Positions 41,156 to 49,038 of a DNA stretch of 64,000 nucleotides are shown piece by piece. The DNA is from Lentzea sp. NBRC 105346. Its GTDB lineage: Bacteria > Actinomycetota > Actinomycetes > Mycobacteriales > Pseudonocardiaceae. Each line of letters starts with the position of its first letter. The first letter of the stretch is position 1. The translations under genes and the position numbers were made by a program. The notes under the pieces were generated by a model, which had not been told where the DNA came from, ran no database searches, and worked only from the letters and a program-made list of their open reading frames with translations. The stretch covers positions 186,001 through 250,000 of the forward strand of contig NZ_BSTQ01000015.1 in NCBI RefSeq assembly GCF_030269605.1, in the 5' to 3' direction.

Positions 41156-41528
41156 CGAACTTCCCCCTACACCCCAGCTCCCCATGGCACACATCTCACC
41201 GACCGTCGCCACATCACCACCACACGCTGGAGTTCACAATGAGCTCTATTGCTTCAGTGTTAACTGAAACTCAAGGTTCGCTGTCGCCGCTTCTTGAATC
41301 GCCGGGAAGCGCAGAGCAGCCGGTACTAGTTCAGTAAGAATGTCGCCCTCGCGGGGTGAGACTTCCGAGATGTAATGAACAGTTTCGCCGGTGATGTTTG
41401 TCTGCATCGCCACGCATGGTGAAAACGCAATCCCCAGGCCGGTGGTAAAGGTGGAACAAGCGGTACCAGTTGAGACGATCTTGTGCCACCCTCGATTCGC
41501 AGGAGCTGTGGGGACTTGGGGGTTCGTT
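41156..41528. other. Gene-poor stretch between SARP and amidohydrolase, with a possible 32-residue ORF
   Basis: This 373 bp divergent region is lower in GC than its flanks. One small plus-strand frame, 41239-41337, has a GGAG 7 bp before its ATG and reads MSSIASVLTETQGSLSPLLE then SPGSAEQPVLVQ. It has no recognised relative and no Cys. It might be a real small peptide or chance. The rest should hold the promoters for both flanking genes; no palindrome stands out. Confidence 0.35.
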
Positions 41529-42827
41529 ATGTGCTTCGCTCATGCCGTTGCCTCGTCGGGCGTCACCCGGCGCAGCGTGCTCGCCGCCGGTCTGGCGTTG
41601 CCCGTGCTGTCCGCGGGGACGGCCGTGGCCGCTGAAAAGCCGCCTTTTGTCATCGCCGGGGTGCGGATCTTCGACGGGAAGCGGGTCGTTCCGTGTGGTC
41701 ACGTGGTCGTCGCCGGGGGCCGGATCGTGGCCGTGCACCACGGCGGCCGGGTGCCGGGTGGCTTCGAGGTGCAGGACTTCTCGGGGTGCACACTGCTGCC
41801 GGGGATGATCGACGGGCACGTGCACCACACGGCGCCCGCGCGCACCGACGCGCCGCGGTTCGGCGTGACCACCGAGCTGGACATGGTCAGCGACCCGGCG
41901 TGGCACGGCCCTTATCGCGAGCAGCGGGTTTCCTATGCGCCGACGGCGTTGTCGGACCTGTGGACCGCGGGCTGGTGGGCGACCGTGCCGGGCGGTTGGG
42001 GTACCGACTCCGGGCTGCCGATCCCGGTGTTCAAGCCGGGTGACGACGCCGCCGCGTTCGTCGCCGCGCGCCGGGTGGAGGGCTCTGATCACCTGAAACT
42101 GGCGCTGGAGGACCGCAATCTCGCCAATGGGACGCCGATTCCGGTGTTGTCGGCCGCGCAGACCCGTGCGCTGGTGGCGGCGGCCGCGCGGTCCGGGATG
42201 CCCGCGGTCGCGCACGCGACCAGGCAGGAGCTGGCGCGGGTGGCGCTCGAGGCCGGCGTCAACGGTTTGGTGCACCTGTTCACCGACGCGGACGTGGCGC
42301 CGGACGTGATCCGGACGGCGTTGCGCGCCAACGCTTTCGTGACGCCGACGCTGACGTTGTGGAGCGCGTTCGACTCGGCGGAGAACCCGGCGTCCGCGGC
42401 GGTCGTGCGCGACCCGCGGGTGGCGCCGCTGCTCTCGGCGAAACAACGCGGGTTCCTCGAGACGCCATGGGGTTTCGCGCGGCCCGGTGTGCTGGCTCAG
42501 GCGCTGCGCAACGTGCTCGCGCTGCACCGGGCGGGTGTGCCGATCACGACGGGCACGGACGCCGGCATCCCCGGTGTCGCGCACGGCGTGAGCTTGCTGG
42601 TTGAGCTGGAACTCCTGGTGCGAGCAGGGCTTTCGCCCGTTGCCGCGCTGCGGGCGGCGACCTCCACGCCGGCGTCGCTGTGGGGCCTGGCCGACCGTGG
42701 CCGGATCCGCTCGGGCCTGCGGGCCGACCTGGTCCTCGTCGAGGGCGACCCGACGTCAGATATTTCGGCGATGCGTGGAATCACCCGCGTGTGGCGCAAC
42801 GGAAGTCTCGTGAACAGGGTTCCATGA
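41529..42827 (+). CDS. Tat-exported metal-dependent amidohydrolase
   Basis: Amidohydrolase-superfamily enzyme of 432 residues. After a short N-terminus comes a Tat-like signal TRRSVLAAGLALPVLSAG with cleavage near AVAA-EK. The metal-binding start is GMIDGHVHH (HxH, about residue 90), His candidates occur in AVAHAT and LVHLFTD, and the last metal Asp in TTGTDAGIPG. This pattern fits imidazolonepropionase-like or prolidase-type secreted amidohydrolases. ATG 41529 with a GGGGG stretch before it is preferred; the open frame upstream is not protein-like. The substrate is unknown. Confidence 0.85.
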   Translation: MCFAHAVASSGVTRRSVLAAGLALPVLSAGTAVAAEKPPFVIAGVRIFDGKRVVPCGHVVVAGGRIVAVHHGGRVPGGFEVQDFSGCTLLPGMIDGHVHHTAPARTDAPRFGVTTELDMVSDPAWHGPYREQRVSYAPTALSDLWTAGWWATVPGGWGTDSGLPIPVFKPGDDAAAFVAARRVEGSDHLKLALEDRNLANGTPIPVLSAAQTRALVAAAARSGMPAVAHATRQELARVALEAGVNGLVHLFTDADVAPDVIRTALRANAFVTPTLTLWSAFDSAENPASAAVVRDPRVAPLLSAKQRGFLETPWGFARPGVLAQALRNVLALHRAGVPITTGTDAGIPGVAHGVSLLVELELLVRAGLSPVAALRAATSTPASLWGLADRGRIRSGLRADLVLVEGDPTSDISAMRGITRVWRNGSLVNRVP

Positions 42828-43018
42828 GTTACCCGCCATACAGACCCGAGGGGGCCGTCTCGATACTTGTCGCCTATTCTCGTCATGCTTTTTCGTTGCA
42901 TTTGCGCCGCTGGCCGGGGGAATAATCGTAACACCAATCGAGACGTTGTTTCCGCCTGGGGTATTGGTGTCGTAGCGTCCGAAGAATCAGCTATTGCTTT
43001 TCTCTGGACGGGGTCGAC

Positions 43019-44191
43019 ATGGAATCAGAGGATTTCCCCATGCGCCGCACCGACCCGTTCGACCTGCCGCCGCAGTACCGGAGGCTGCGCGCCGAACAAC
43101 CCGTCGCCCGCGTCCGCACCCCGAGCGGCGAGGCGTGGCTGATCACCCGCTACCAGGACGTCCGGGCCGTGCTGACCGACTGCAGGTTCAGCGCGAACCC
43201 CTCGACGCCCGGCTTCCCGACGTTCCTCAGCGGCGATGTCACCCCGCCGCCGGGGTTCTTCCTGCAGGCCGACGAGGCGAACCACGCGCGGATGCGCCGT
43301 GCGGTCAGCCGCGAGTTCCTCCTCGGTCATATGGAGGCGCTCAGGCCGCTGATGCGCGCGATCGTCGACCAGCAGCTGGACGACCTGCTCGCCGGTCCGG
43401 TACCCGCGGACTTCATCGACAAGGTCGCCCGCCCGGTGTCGTCGGTGGTGATCTGCGAACTGCTCGGTGTCCCGCACAGTGACTACCCGTTCTTCGAAAG
43501 CCGGATCCAGACGACGCTGATGCGCGCCGGCACCACCGAGGAGGAGATCGGCGCCGCGGCGGTGGAACTGCAGGCGTACATCGGCAAGCTCGTGCACGAC
43601 GCGATCAAGGAACCGGGCGGCGACCTCCTCGGCCGGCTCGTGCTCGCCGGCGATGTCACCGAAGAGGAGATGGTCGGCGTCGTCGCACTGCTGCTGTTGG
43701 CGGGCTACGACACGGTCACCCAGACCACCGGCATCGGGCTGCTCACGTTGCTGCGCAACCCGGACCAGCTGGCCGCGCTGCGCGCCGACCCGTCGTTGTA
43801 CCCCAACGCGGTCGACGAGATCCTGCGCTACTGCACCGCCAACCACCTCGGCCTGCCGAGGGCGGCGCGGTGTGACGTCGAGGTCGGCGGGATCGAGATC
43901 AAGGCGGGTGAGGGCGTGATCGTGCTGATCGACTCCGCCAACCGCGACGAGGCCGCGTTCACCGATCCCGATGTGTTCGACGTCCGGCGCGTCCGCGCCC
44001 CGCACATGACGTTCGGCTTCGGCTTCCACAAGTGCATCGGGCTCATGATGGCCCGCATCGAGCTGGAGACCATGTTGCGCGTCGTGCTCACCCGGCTGCC
44101 CGGACTGCGGCTCGCCGCCGAGATCGACGAGCTGGTGTTCCGGCAGGACAACCTGCTGTACGGCGTCGAGCAGCTCCCTATCGCCTGGTAG
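43019..44191 (+). CDS. Cytochrome P450
   Basis: Soluble bacterial P450 of 390 residues. The I-helix oxygen motif is LLLAGYDTVTQ (AGxDT), ExxR is EILR (about residue 269-272), and the heme loop FGFGFHKCIG has the axial Cys near residue 342. The N-terminal FPMRRTDPFDLPPQYRRLRA is usual for actinobacterial CYPs. No ferredoxin or reductase gene is adjacent. ATG 43019 is used because FPM is conserved; an internal ATG at 43040 has a better ribosome site (AGAGGA). It is followed by a broken reading frame with its own ribosome-site-like AAAGGAAAA. Confidence 0.9.
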   Translation: MESEDFPMRRTDPFDLPPQYRRLRAEQPVARVRTPSGEAWLITRYQDVRAVLTDCRFSANPSTPGFPTFLSGDVTPPPGFFLQADEANHARMRRAVSREFLLGHMEALRPLMRAIVDQQLDDLLAGPVPADFIDKVARPVSSVVICELLGVPHSDYPFFESRIQTTLMRAGTTEEEIGAAAVELQAYIGKLVHDAIKEPGGDLLGRLVLAGDVTEEEMVGVVALLLLAGYDTVTQTTGIGLLTLLRNPDQLAALRADPSLYPNAVDEILRYCTANHLGLPRAARCDVEVGGIEIKAGEGVIVLIDSANRDEAAFTDPDVFDVRRVRAPHMTFGFGFHKCIGLMMARIELETMLRVVLTRLPGLRLAAEIDELVFRQDNLLYGVEQLPIAW

Positions 44192-44207
44192 CAAAGGAAA
44201 ACACAAC

Positions 44208-44363
44208 ATCGCCGCGTTCGCGCTGGTCAACCCCGGCTGGCTCACCACCGTCACGTCCGTGGATCCGGCGGCGGTGCACCGGGACGTGCGGCGCGGGCTG
44301 GAGCAGGCGCTCGACATCGCGGCCTGGCTGGAGATCCGCAACCCGCGGCTGAGGCTGCCGTAG
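44208..44363 (+). pseudogene. Gene remnant with a lost start codon
   Basis: After AAAGGAAAA (44192-44200), an open frame begins with ATC at 44208, where a start codon would be expected, and runs 51 codons to TAG at 44361: IAAFALVNPGWLTTVTSVDP and so on to LEIRNPRLRLP. Codon use is typical of genes here. It has no ATG, GTG or TTG near the right distance. It looks like the tail of a protein joined to a ribosome site, or a gene whose ATG mutated to ATC. The family is not recognised. Confidence 0.4.
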
Positions 44364-44476
44364 GGTCGGCCGCGGCGGTGCGGAAAGTTCGGTGGAAAAG
44401 TTCGGCAGGGTTGTCGAGAACGCGTGAGCGGCTCCGTCCCAGGGGTACGAGACGGACCACGACGAGGGAGAACGTC

Positions 44477-44881
44477 ATGAAGTACCTGCTGCTCAAGCAC
44501 TACCGCGGCGCCCCGGCTCCGGTGAACGACGTGCCCATGGACCAGTGGACGCCGGAGGAGGTCGACGCGCACATGCAGTACATGCGGGACTTCGCGGCGC
44601 GCCTGGAGGAGACGGGCGAGTTCGTCGACGGCCAGGCCCTGGCGCCCGACGGCGCGTTCGTCCGGTACGACGGCGAAGGACGCCCGCCGGTCACAGACGG
44701 CCCCTTCGCCGAGACCAAGGACCTCATCGCCGGCTGGATGATCATCGATGTGGACTCCTGGGACCGCGCGGTCGAGCTGGCCGGGGAGCTGTCGGCCGCT
44801 CCCGGCGCCGGTGGCCGGCCGATCCACGAGTGGCTCGAGGTGCGGCCGTTCCTCACCCACGCGCCCGCGGCGGCGGAGTGA
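44477..44881 (+). CDS. YCII-related DGPF-domain protein
   Basis: Protein of 134 residues with MKYLLLKHYRGAPAP at the start and the family motif VTDGPFAETKDLIAGWMI (DGPF). It has a dimeric ferredoxin-like fold. Genes of this family are regularly found next to ECF sigma factors of group ECF42, exactly as here: the GTG of the sigma gene overlaps its stop (GTGA). GAGGGAG precedes the ATG. Biochemical function is unknown. Confidence 0.9.
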   Translation: MKYLLLKHYRGAPAPVNDVPMDQWTPEEVDAHMQYMRDFAARLEETGEFVDGQALAPDGAFVRYDGEGRPPVTDGPFAETKDLIAGWMIIDVDSWDRAVELAGELSAAPGAGGRPIHEWLEVRPFLTHAPAAAE

Positions 44882-46014
44882 ACCTCCGGGAGCTGGTGCC
44901 CGCGGTGATCGGTGTCCTCGTCCGGCGCGGAGCGGATTTCGCGTCGGCCGAGGACGCCGTGCAGGAGGCACTGATCCGCGCGCTGGACACGTGGCCGGAC
45001 GATCCGCCGCGTGATCCGAAGGGGTGGCTCGTCGCGGTCGCGTGGCGGAAGTTCCTCGACGCCGCGCGGGCCGAGGCGTCACGCCGCGGGCGGGAGCTCG
45101 CCGTGGAGGTCGAGCCGCCCGCCGGCCCGGTGCCCGACACCGACGACACGCTGCGGCTCTACTTCCTGTGCGCGCATCCGACGTTGCCGCCGGCCGCGGC
45201 CGTGGCGTTGACGCTGCGCGCGGTCGGCGGACTCACCACGCGGCAGATCGCGACGGCGCACCTCGTGCCCGAGGCCACCATGGCGCAGCGGATCAGCCGC
45301 GCCAAGAAGCGGATCGCGGGCGAGCGACTCGACCAGCCCGGTGATCTCGGCACCGTGCTGCGGGTGCTCTACCTCGTCTTCAACGAGGGGTACGGCGGCG
45401 ACGTCGACCTCGCGGCCGAGGCGATCCGCCTTACCCGCCAGCTCATCGCACTGACCGACGAACCCGAGGTCATGGGACTGCTGGCGCTCATGTTGCTGCA
45501 CCACGCGCGCCGCGCTTCCCGCACCGGTCCCGGCGGGCGGTTGGTGCCGCTCGGCGAACAGGATCGGTTGCTTTGGGACACCGCGCTGATCGCCGAGGGG
45601 GTGGCGATCCTGCAGGCCGCGCTGGCCCGTGATCGGCTGGGGGAGTACCAGGCGCAGGCCGCGATCGCCGCGCTGCACGCCGATGCGCCCACCGCCGCCG
45701 AGACCGACTGGGTGCAGATCGTCGAGTGGTACGACGAACTGCTGGCGCTGACCGACAGCCCGGTGGTCCGGCTCAACCGCGCGGTGGCGGTCGGCGAGGC
45801 CGACGGACCGCAGGCGGGGCTGGCGGCACTCGCCGAGGTGCCGGCTGACCTGCCGCGATACACCGCGGTGAACGCCTACCTGCACGAACGGTCCGGCGAC
45901 CTGGAGCACGCCGCGGAGCTGTATTCAGCAGCCTCCCGGGCCGCGACCAGCGTGCCGGAACGCGATCACCTCACCCGTGAGGCCGCGCGGGTGCGGCAAC
46001 TGCTTCGGCCGTGA
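44878..46014 (+). CDS. ECF42-type RNA polymerase sigma factor
   Basis: Sigma factor of 378 residues, much longer than a minimal ECF sigma. Region 2 (about 1-70) includes FASAEDAVQEALIRALDTW and GWLVAVAWRKFLDAAR; region 4 (about 110-165) includes LTTRQIATAHLVPEATMAQRI. A roughly 200-residue C-terminal extension (VFNEGYGG, LALMLLHHARRASR, VRLNRAVAVGEADGP) forms TPR-like helices and is characteristic of ECF42, which has no classical anti-sigma factor. It is translationally coupled to the DGPF gene. Its 3' end overlaps the convergent AraC gene by 44 bp. Confidence 0.9.
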   Translation: MNLRELVPAVIGVLVRRGADFASAEDAVQEALIRALDTWPDDPPRDPKGWLVAVAWRKFLDAARAEASRRGRELAVEVEPPAGPVPDTDDTLRLYFLCAHPTLPPAAAVALTLRAVGGLTTRQIATAHLVPEATMAQRISRAKKRIAGERLDQPGDLGTVLRVLYLVFNEGYGGDVDLAAEAIRLTRQLIALTDEPEVMGLLALMLLHHARRASRTGPGGRLVPLGEQDRLLWDTALIAEGVAILQAALARDRLGEYQAQAAIAALHADAPTAAETDWVQIVEWYDELLALTDSPVVRLNRAVAVGEADGPQAGLAALAEVPADLPRYTAVNAYLHERSGDLEHAAELYSAASRAATSVPERDHLTREAARVRQLLRP

Positions 46015-46738
46015 CGGTCTGCGTCGGCGCGACCCCCAGTTCGGTGCGGAACGCCGCGCTGAACGCACTCGGCGTCGCGTACCCGACGGCGCCGGCGACC
46101 TCCGCGACCGGACGGCCTTCGCTCAACAGCCGCAACGCCTCGAGCATGCGCTGGCGCCGCCGCCACTCGCCGATCGTCATGCCTGTCTCGGCCTGGAAGA
46201 GGCGTTCGAGCGTGCGCCGGCTCGCGCCGGTCCGGACCGCGAGCGCGGCGATGCCCGGAGCATCGGACAGGTGCTCCCGCAACAGGTCCGCCATCGCTCG
46301 CGCGCGGGGTTCGGCCGGTGTGGGCAGCTGCAGGGCGGGCTCGGGCGCGACGTCGCCGAGCAGATCGGTCAGCACCGCGACCAGATTGCGATGCCGCGGA
46401 ACATCCAGGTAGAGCGGCGCTTCGGCGACGGTGTGCATGATCAGCTCGCGCAGCAGCCGGCTGACCACCAGCACCTGGCAGCCCGCATCGCGCAGACCCG
46501 CCGCGAAGTACAGGATGCGCAACGTGGCCCGGCCCGCCACGTCGATCCGGTGGCGGATCCCGCCGGGCACCCACATCGCGCGGTGCGGTGGCACCACCCA
46601 GCTGCCGAGTCCGGTGTGGACGGTCACCGTGCCGTGCGCGGAGTAGATCAGCTGGTCCCAGCCCTCGGCCTGGGGCAGCACGAGGCGGCCGCCGCGGTGG
46701 GTCACCGCGTAGCTCCGGACATCCGGTTCGTGGCGCAT
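45971..46738 (-). CDS. AraC-family transcriptional regulator
   Basis: Regulator of 255 residues. An N-terminal cupin (about 15-95; GTVTVHTGLGSWVVPPHRAMWVP split at GLGS) precedes two AraC HTH motifs (IAALAVRTGASRRTLERLFQ and VAEVAGAVGYATPSAFSAAF). ATG 46738 is taken; a longer frame exists but has no family similarity. It is divergent from the VOC-protein/catalase genes with 63 bp between, so it may activate them. It overlaps the ECF42 gene end by 44 bp. Confidence 0.88.
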   Translation of the reverse strand: MRHEPDVRSYAVTHRGGRLVLPQAEGWDQLIYSAHGTVTVHTGLGSWVVPPHRAMWVPGGIRHRIDVAGRATLRILYFAAGLRDAGCQVLVVSRLLRELIMHTVAEAPLYLDVPRHRNLVAVLTDLLGDVAPEPALQLPTPAEPRARAMADLLREHLSDAPGIAALAVRTGASRRTLERLFQAETGMTIGEWRRRQRMLEALRLLSEGRPVAEVAGAVGYATPSAFSAAFRTELGVAPTQTVTAEAVAAPARPHG

Positions 46739-46801
46739 TCTCGACAGAATCCGCCGCACTGTCGACTGTGCGCAACCCAAGGACGCGCCTAACGTCGGGT
46801 C

Positions 46802-47179
46802 ATGCCGAAACTGACGCACTTCGCCATCAACGCCGACGACGTCGATGCCACACGCCGCTTCTATGCGCGTACGTTCGGGTGGGAGTTCGCACCGTGGGGA
46901 CCGCCCGGCTTCTACCGGGTCGAGGCGGACGATCCCGCCGGGCCCGGCGTCACGGCCGCCGTCCAGGCGCGCCGCGACCTCACCGACCGGCCCACGACCG
47001 GGTTCGAGTGCACGATCGGGGTCGACGACGTCGACCGGACCATGCGAGACGCGGTCGCCGCGGGTGGGCGGGTGCTGATGGACCGAACTACGATCATGGG
47101 CGTGGGGCACCTGATCTGGCTGGCCGATCCGTCCGGGAACGTCGTCGGTGCCATGACCTACGACCCGAATGCCGAGTGA
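46802..47179 (+). CDS. VOC-family (glyoxalase/bleomycin-resistance-like) protein
   Basis: Small protein of 125 residues with two beta-alpha-beta-beta-beta units: LTHFAINADDVDATRRFYAR at the start and FECTIGVDDVDRTMRDAVAA in the second half, ending HLIWLADPSGNVVGAMTY. The metal-ligand pattern (His near 6 and Glu or Asp in later strands) is partly kept, so it could be a metalloenzyme or a binding protein. The small catalase gene follows almost directly. Confidence 0.85.
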   Translation: MPKLTHFAINADDVDATRRFYARTFGWEFAPWGPPGFYRVEADDPAGPGVTAAVQARRDLTDRPTTGFECTIGVDDVDRTMRDAVAAGGRVLMDRTTIMGVGHLIWLADPSGNVVGAMTYDPNAE

Positions 47180-47190
47180 GTGGAGCCCCT

Positions 47191-48102
47191 TTGACTCCGG
47201 AAGAGTCCATCGACCGCATCGAGGCGGCCGGTCGTCCCCGCCCGCAGGACCGGCGGCTGCACGCCCGCGGCGCCGTCTACGACGGGAAGTTCGTCCCGTC
47301 CGGACACATCAAGACCGTCGCCGCCCACCTCACCACCGAGACCGACGTCGTCGTCCGGTTCTCCAACGGCTCGCCGAAGTTCCGCTCCGACGACCGCACC
47401 AAGGGCATCCGGGGCATGGCCGTCAAGTTCCTGCGCGACGGCAAAGCGGTGCACGACCTGGTCGCCGCGAACTTCCGCGCGTTCCCGAGCCGCGACGCCG
47501 AGGGCTTCATCGAACTGGTCGAGGCGCTCACCGCCCTCGCCGGCAAGGACAAGGCCAAGGGCCTCGGCCGGCTGGCGAAACTGCTCGTCAAGCACCCGGA
47601 GAGCCGCGCGACGCTCAAGGCGTTCGCCGGCCGCGACGCCCCCGCGAGCTTCGCCACCACCCGGTTCGACGGGCTGCACGCGTTCTACCTGCTCGACGCC
47701 GAGGGCAAGCGCAGGGCGTTCCGCTACCGGCTCGTCCCGCAGCTCGGCGAGGTCGACCTCGACCCCAAGCACGCCAAGACCCTCGACGCGAACTTCCTCA
47801 TTCCACAGCTCGACCACCTGCTCACCACCGGGCCGGTGATCTTCACGCTGGCGTTCCAGTTCGCCGAGCCCGGCGACCCGACACACGACCCGTCGCGGGC
47901 CTGGCCCGAGCACCGGACGCTGCTGCCCGCCGGGCAGTTCGTGATCACCGGGCGGACCGCCGACGAGGAGAAGTGGCAGCGGTCGGTGTTCGACCCGACC
48001 CGGCTCGCCGAGGGCGTCGAGCTGTCGGACGACCCGGTGCTGCGGTTCCGTCCGGGCGCGTACTCCATCTCAGCGGAAAGGCGTTTGTCCGCGCAGCAGT
48101 GA
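47191..48102 (+). CDS. Small heme catalase (SrpA-like)
   Basis: Catalase-family protein of about 303 residues, much shorter than the usual 480 or more. The active-site His lies in LHARGAVYDG (VHAKG equivalent), VVRFSNGSPKF and GIRGMAVKF follow, and the proximal heme ligand region is RFRPGAYSISAERR with Tyr. Such small catalases often act as peroxidases on organic peroxides. Start: TTG 47191 with GGAG 5 bp before is preferred; GTG 47176, which overlaps the VOC stop, is the alternative. No signal peptide, so cytoplasmic. Confidence 0.87.
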   Translation: MTPEESIDRIEAAGRPRPQDRRLHARGAVYDGKFVPSGHIKTVAAHLTTETDVVVRFSNGSPKFRSDDRTKGIRGMAVKFLRDGKAVHDLVAANFRAFPSRDAEGFIELVEALTALAGKDKAKGLGRLAKLLVKHPESRATLKAFAGRDAPASFATTRFDGLHAFYLLDAEGKRRAFRYRLVPQLGEVDLDPKHAKTLDANFLIPQLDHLLTTGPVIFTLAFQFAEPGDPTHDPSRAWPEHRTLLPAGQFVITGRTADEEKWQRSVFDPTRLAEGVELSDDPVLRFRPGAYSISAERRLSAQQ

Positions 48103-48120
48103 AGCCGCCATGGTGAACGC

Positions 48121-49029
48121 ATGGACGTTCCCAGCGACTTCTCGGGCGTGATCAGCATCGACGGCGACGCGCGGGCCTACGGGCTCGCGCACCGCGGTTA
48201 CGGCATCCCGAACACGCCCGACACGCGGTTCGCCATCGCCAGCGGCAACAAGGGGTTCACCGCACTCGCGGTCATGAGCCTGGTCGAGGGCGGTGAGCTG
48301 AGCCTGGACACCAGGGCACGCGAGGTGCTCGGCGACGACCTGCCGCTCGTCGACGGCGGCGTCACCGTCGAGCACCTGCTGGCCCACCGGTCCGGCATCG
48401 GCGACTACTTCGACGAGGACGAGCACCCGGACATCAACGAGTACGTCCTCACCCGGCCGGTGCACGAACTCGTCGACACCGAGGACTTCCTGCCGGTGCT
48501 CGACGGGCACCCGCAGAAATTCCCGCCCGGCGAGCGGTTCGCCTACTGCAACGGCGGATACGTGCTGCTCGCGCTGATCGCCCAGCGGGTCAGCGGCATC
48601 TCCTACCACGACCTCGTGCACTCCCGCGTGTGCGAACCGGCCGGCATGACCGACACGGCGTTCCTGCGCAGCGACCGGCCCGAGGGACGCACCGCAGTCG
48701 GCTACCTGAGCGACGGGCGCACCAACGTGTTCCACCTGCCGGTCGTCGGCAACGGCGACGGCGGCATCTACACCACCGCGGCCGACATCGACCGCTTCTG
48801 GGTCGCGCTGTTCGCCGGGAAGATCGTCGGCGACGTGGCCCGCATGACCCGTGACGAGCACGGTGTCGGCTACGGGCTCGGGTTCTGGTTGCCCGAGCAC
48901 GGCGTGAAGCTCGAGGGTTACGACGCGGGCGTGTCGTTCCGCAGCGTGCGCCGCGACGGCACCACGACGACGGTCATCTCGAACACCGCGGACGGGGCGT
49001 GGCCGGTCAGCCGGATGCTCGGGATCTAG
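48121..49029 (+). CDS. Beta-lactamase-fold serine hydrolase
   Basis: Serine hydrolase of 302 residues of the class C / penicillin-binding-protein-like family. Nucleophile motif SGNK (SxxK, about residue 41), YCN (YxN, about 142), and in place of the KTG/HxG box the sequence GYDAGVSF (about 280). No signal peptide. Esterase or D-peptidase activity is plausible but not shown. It starts 18 bp after the catalase stop and ends 9 bp before the ribulokinase start. Confidence 0.82.
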   Translation: MDVPSDFSGVISIDGDARAYGLAHRGYGIPNTPDTRFAIASGNKGFTALAVMSLVEGGELSLDTRAREVLGDDLPLVDGGVTVEHLLAHRSGIGDYFDEDEHPDINEYVLTRPVHELVDTEDFLPVLDGHPQKFPPGERFAYCNGGYVLLALIAQRVSGISYHDLVHSRVCEPAGMTDTAFLRSDRPEGRTAVGYLSDGRTNVFHLPVVGNGDGGIYTTAADIDRFWVALFAGKIVGDVARMTRDEHGVGYGLGFWLPEHGVKLEGYDAGVSFRSVRRDGTTTTVISNTADGAWPVSRMLGI

Positions 49030-49038
49030 GCTGGGCCG

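Noticed and set aside
46588..47175. Long N-terminal extension of the catalase
   Set aside because: It would run antisense through the AraC start and in a second frame through the VOC gene; composition is Arg-rich.
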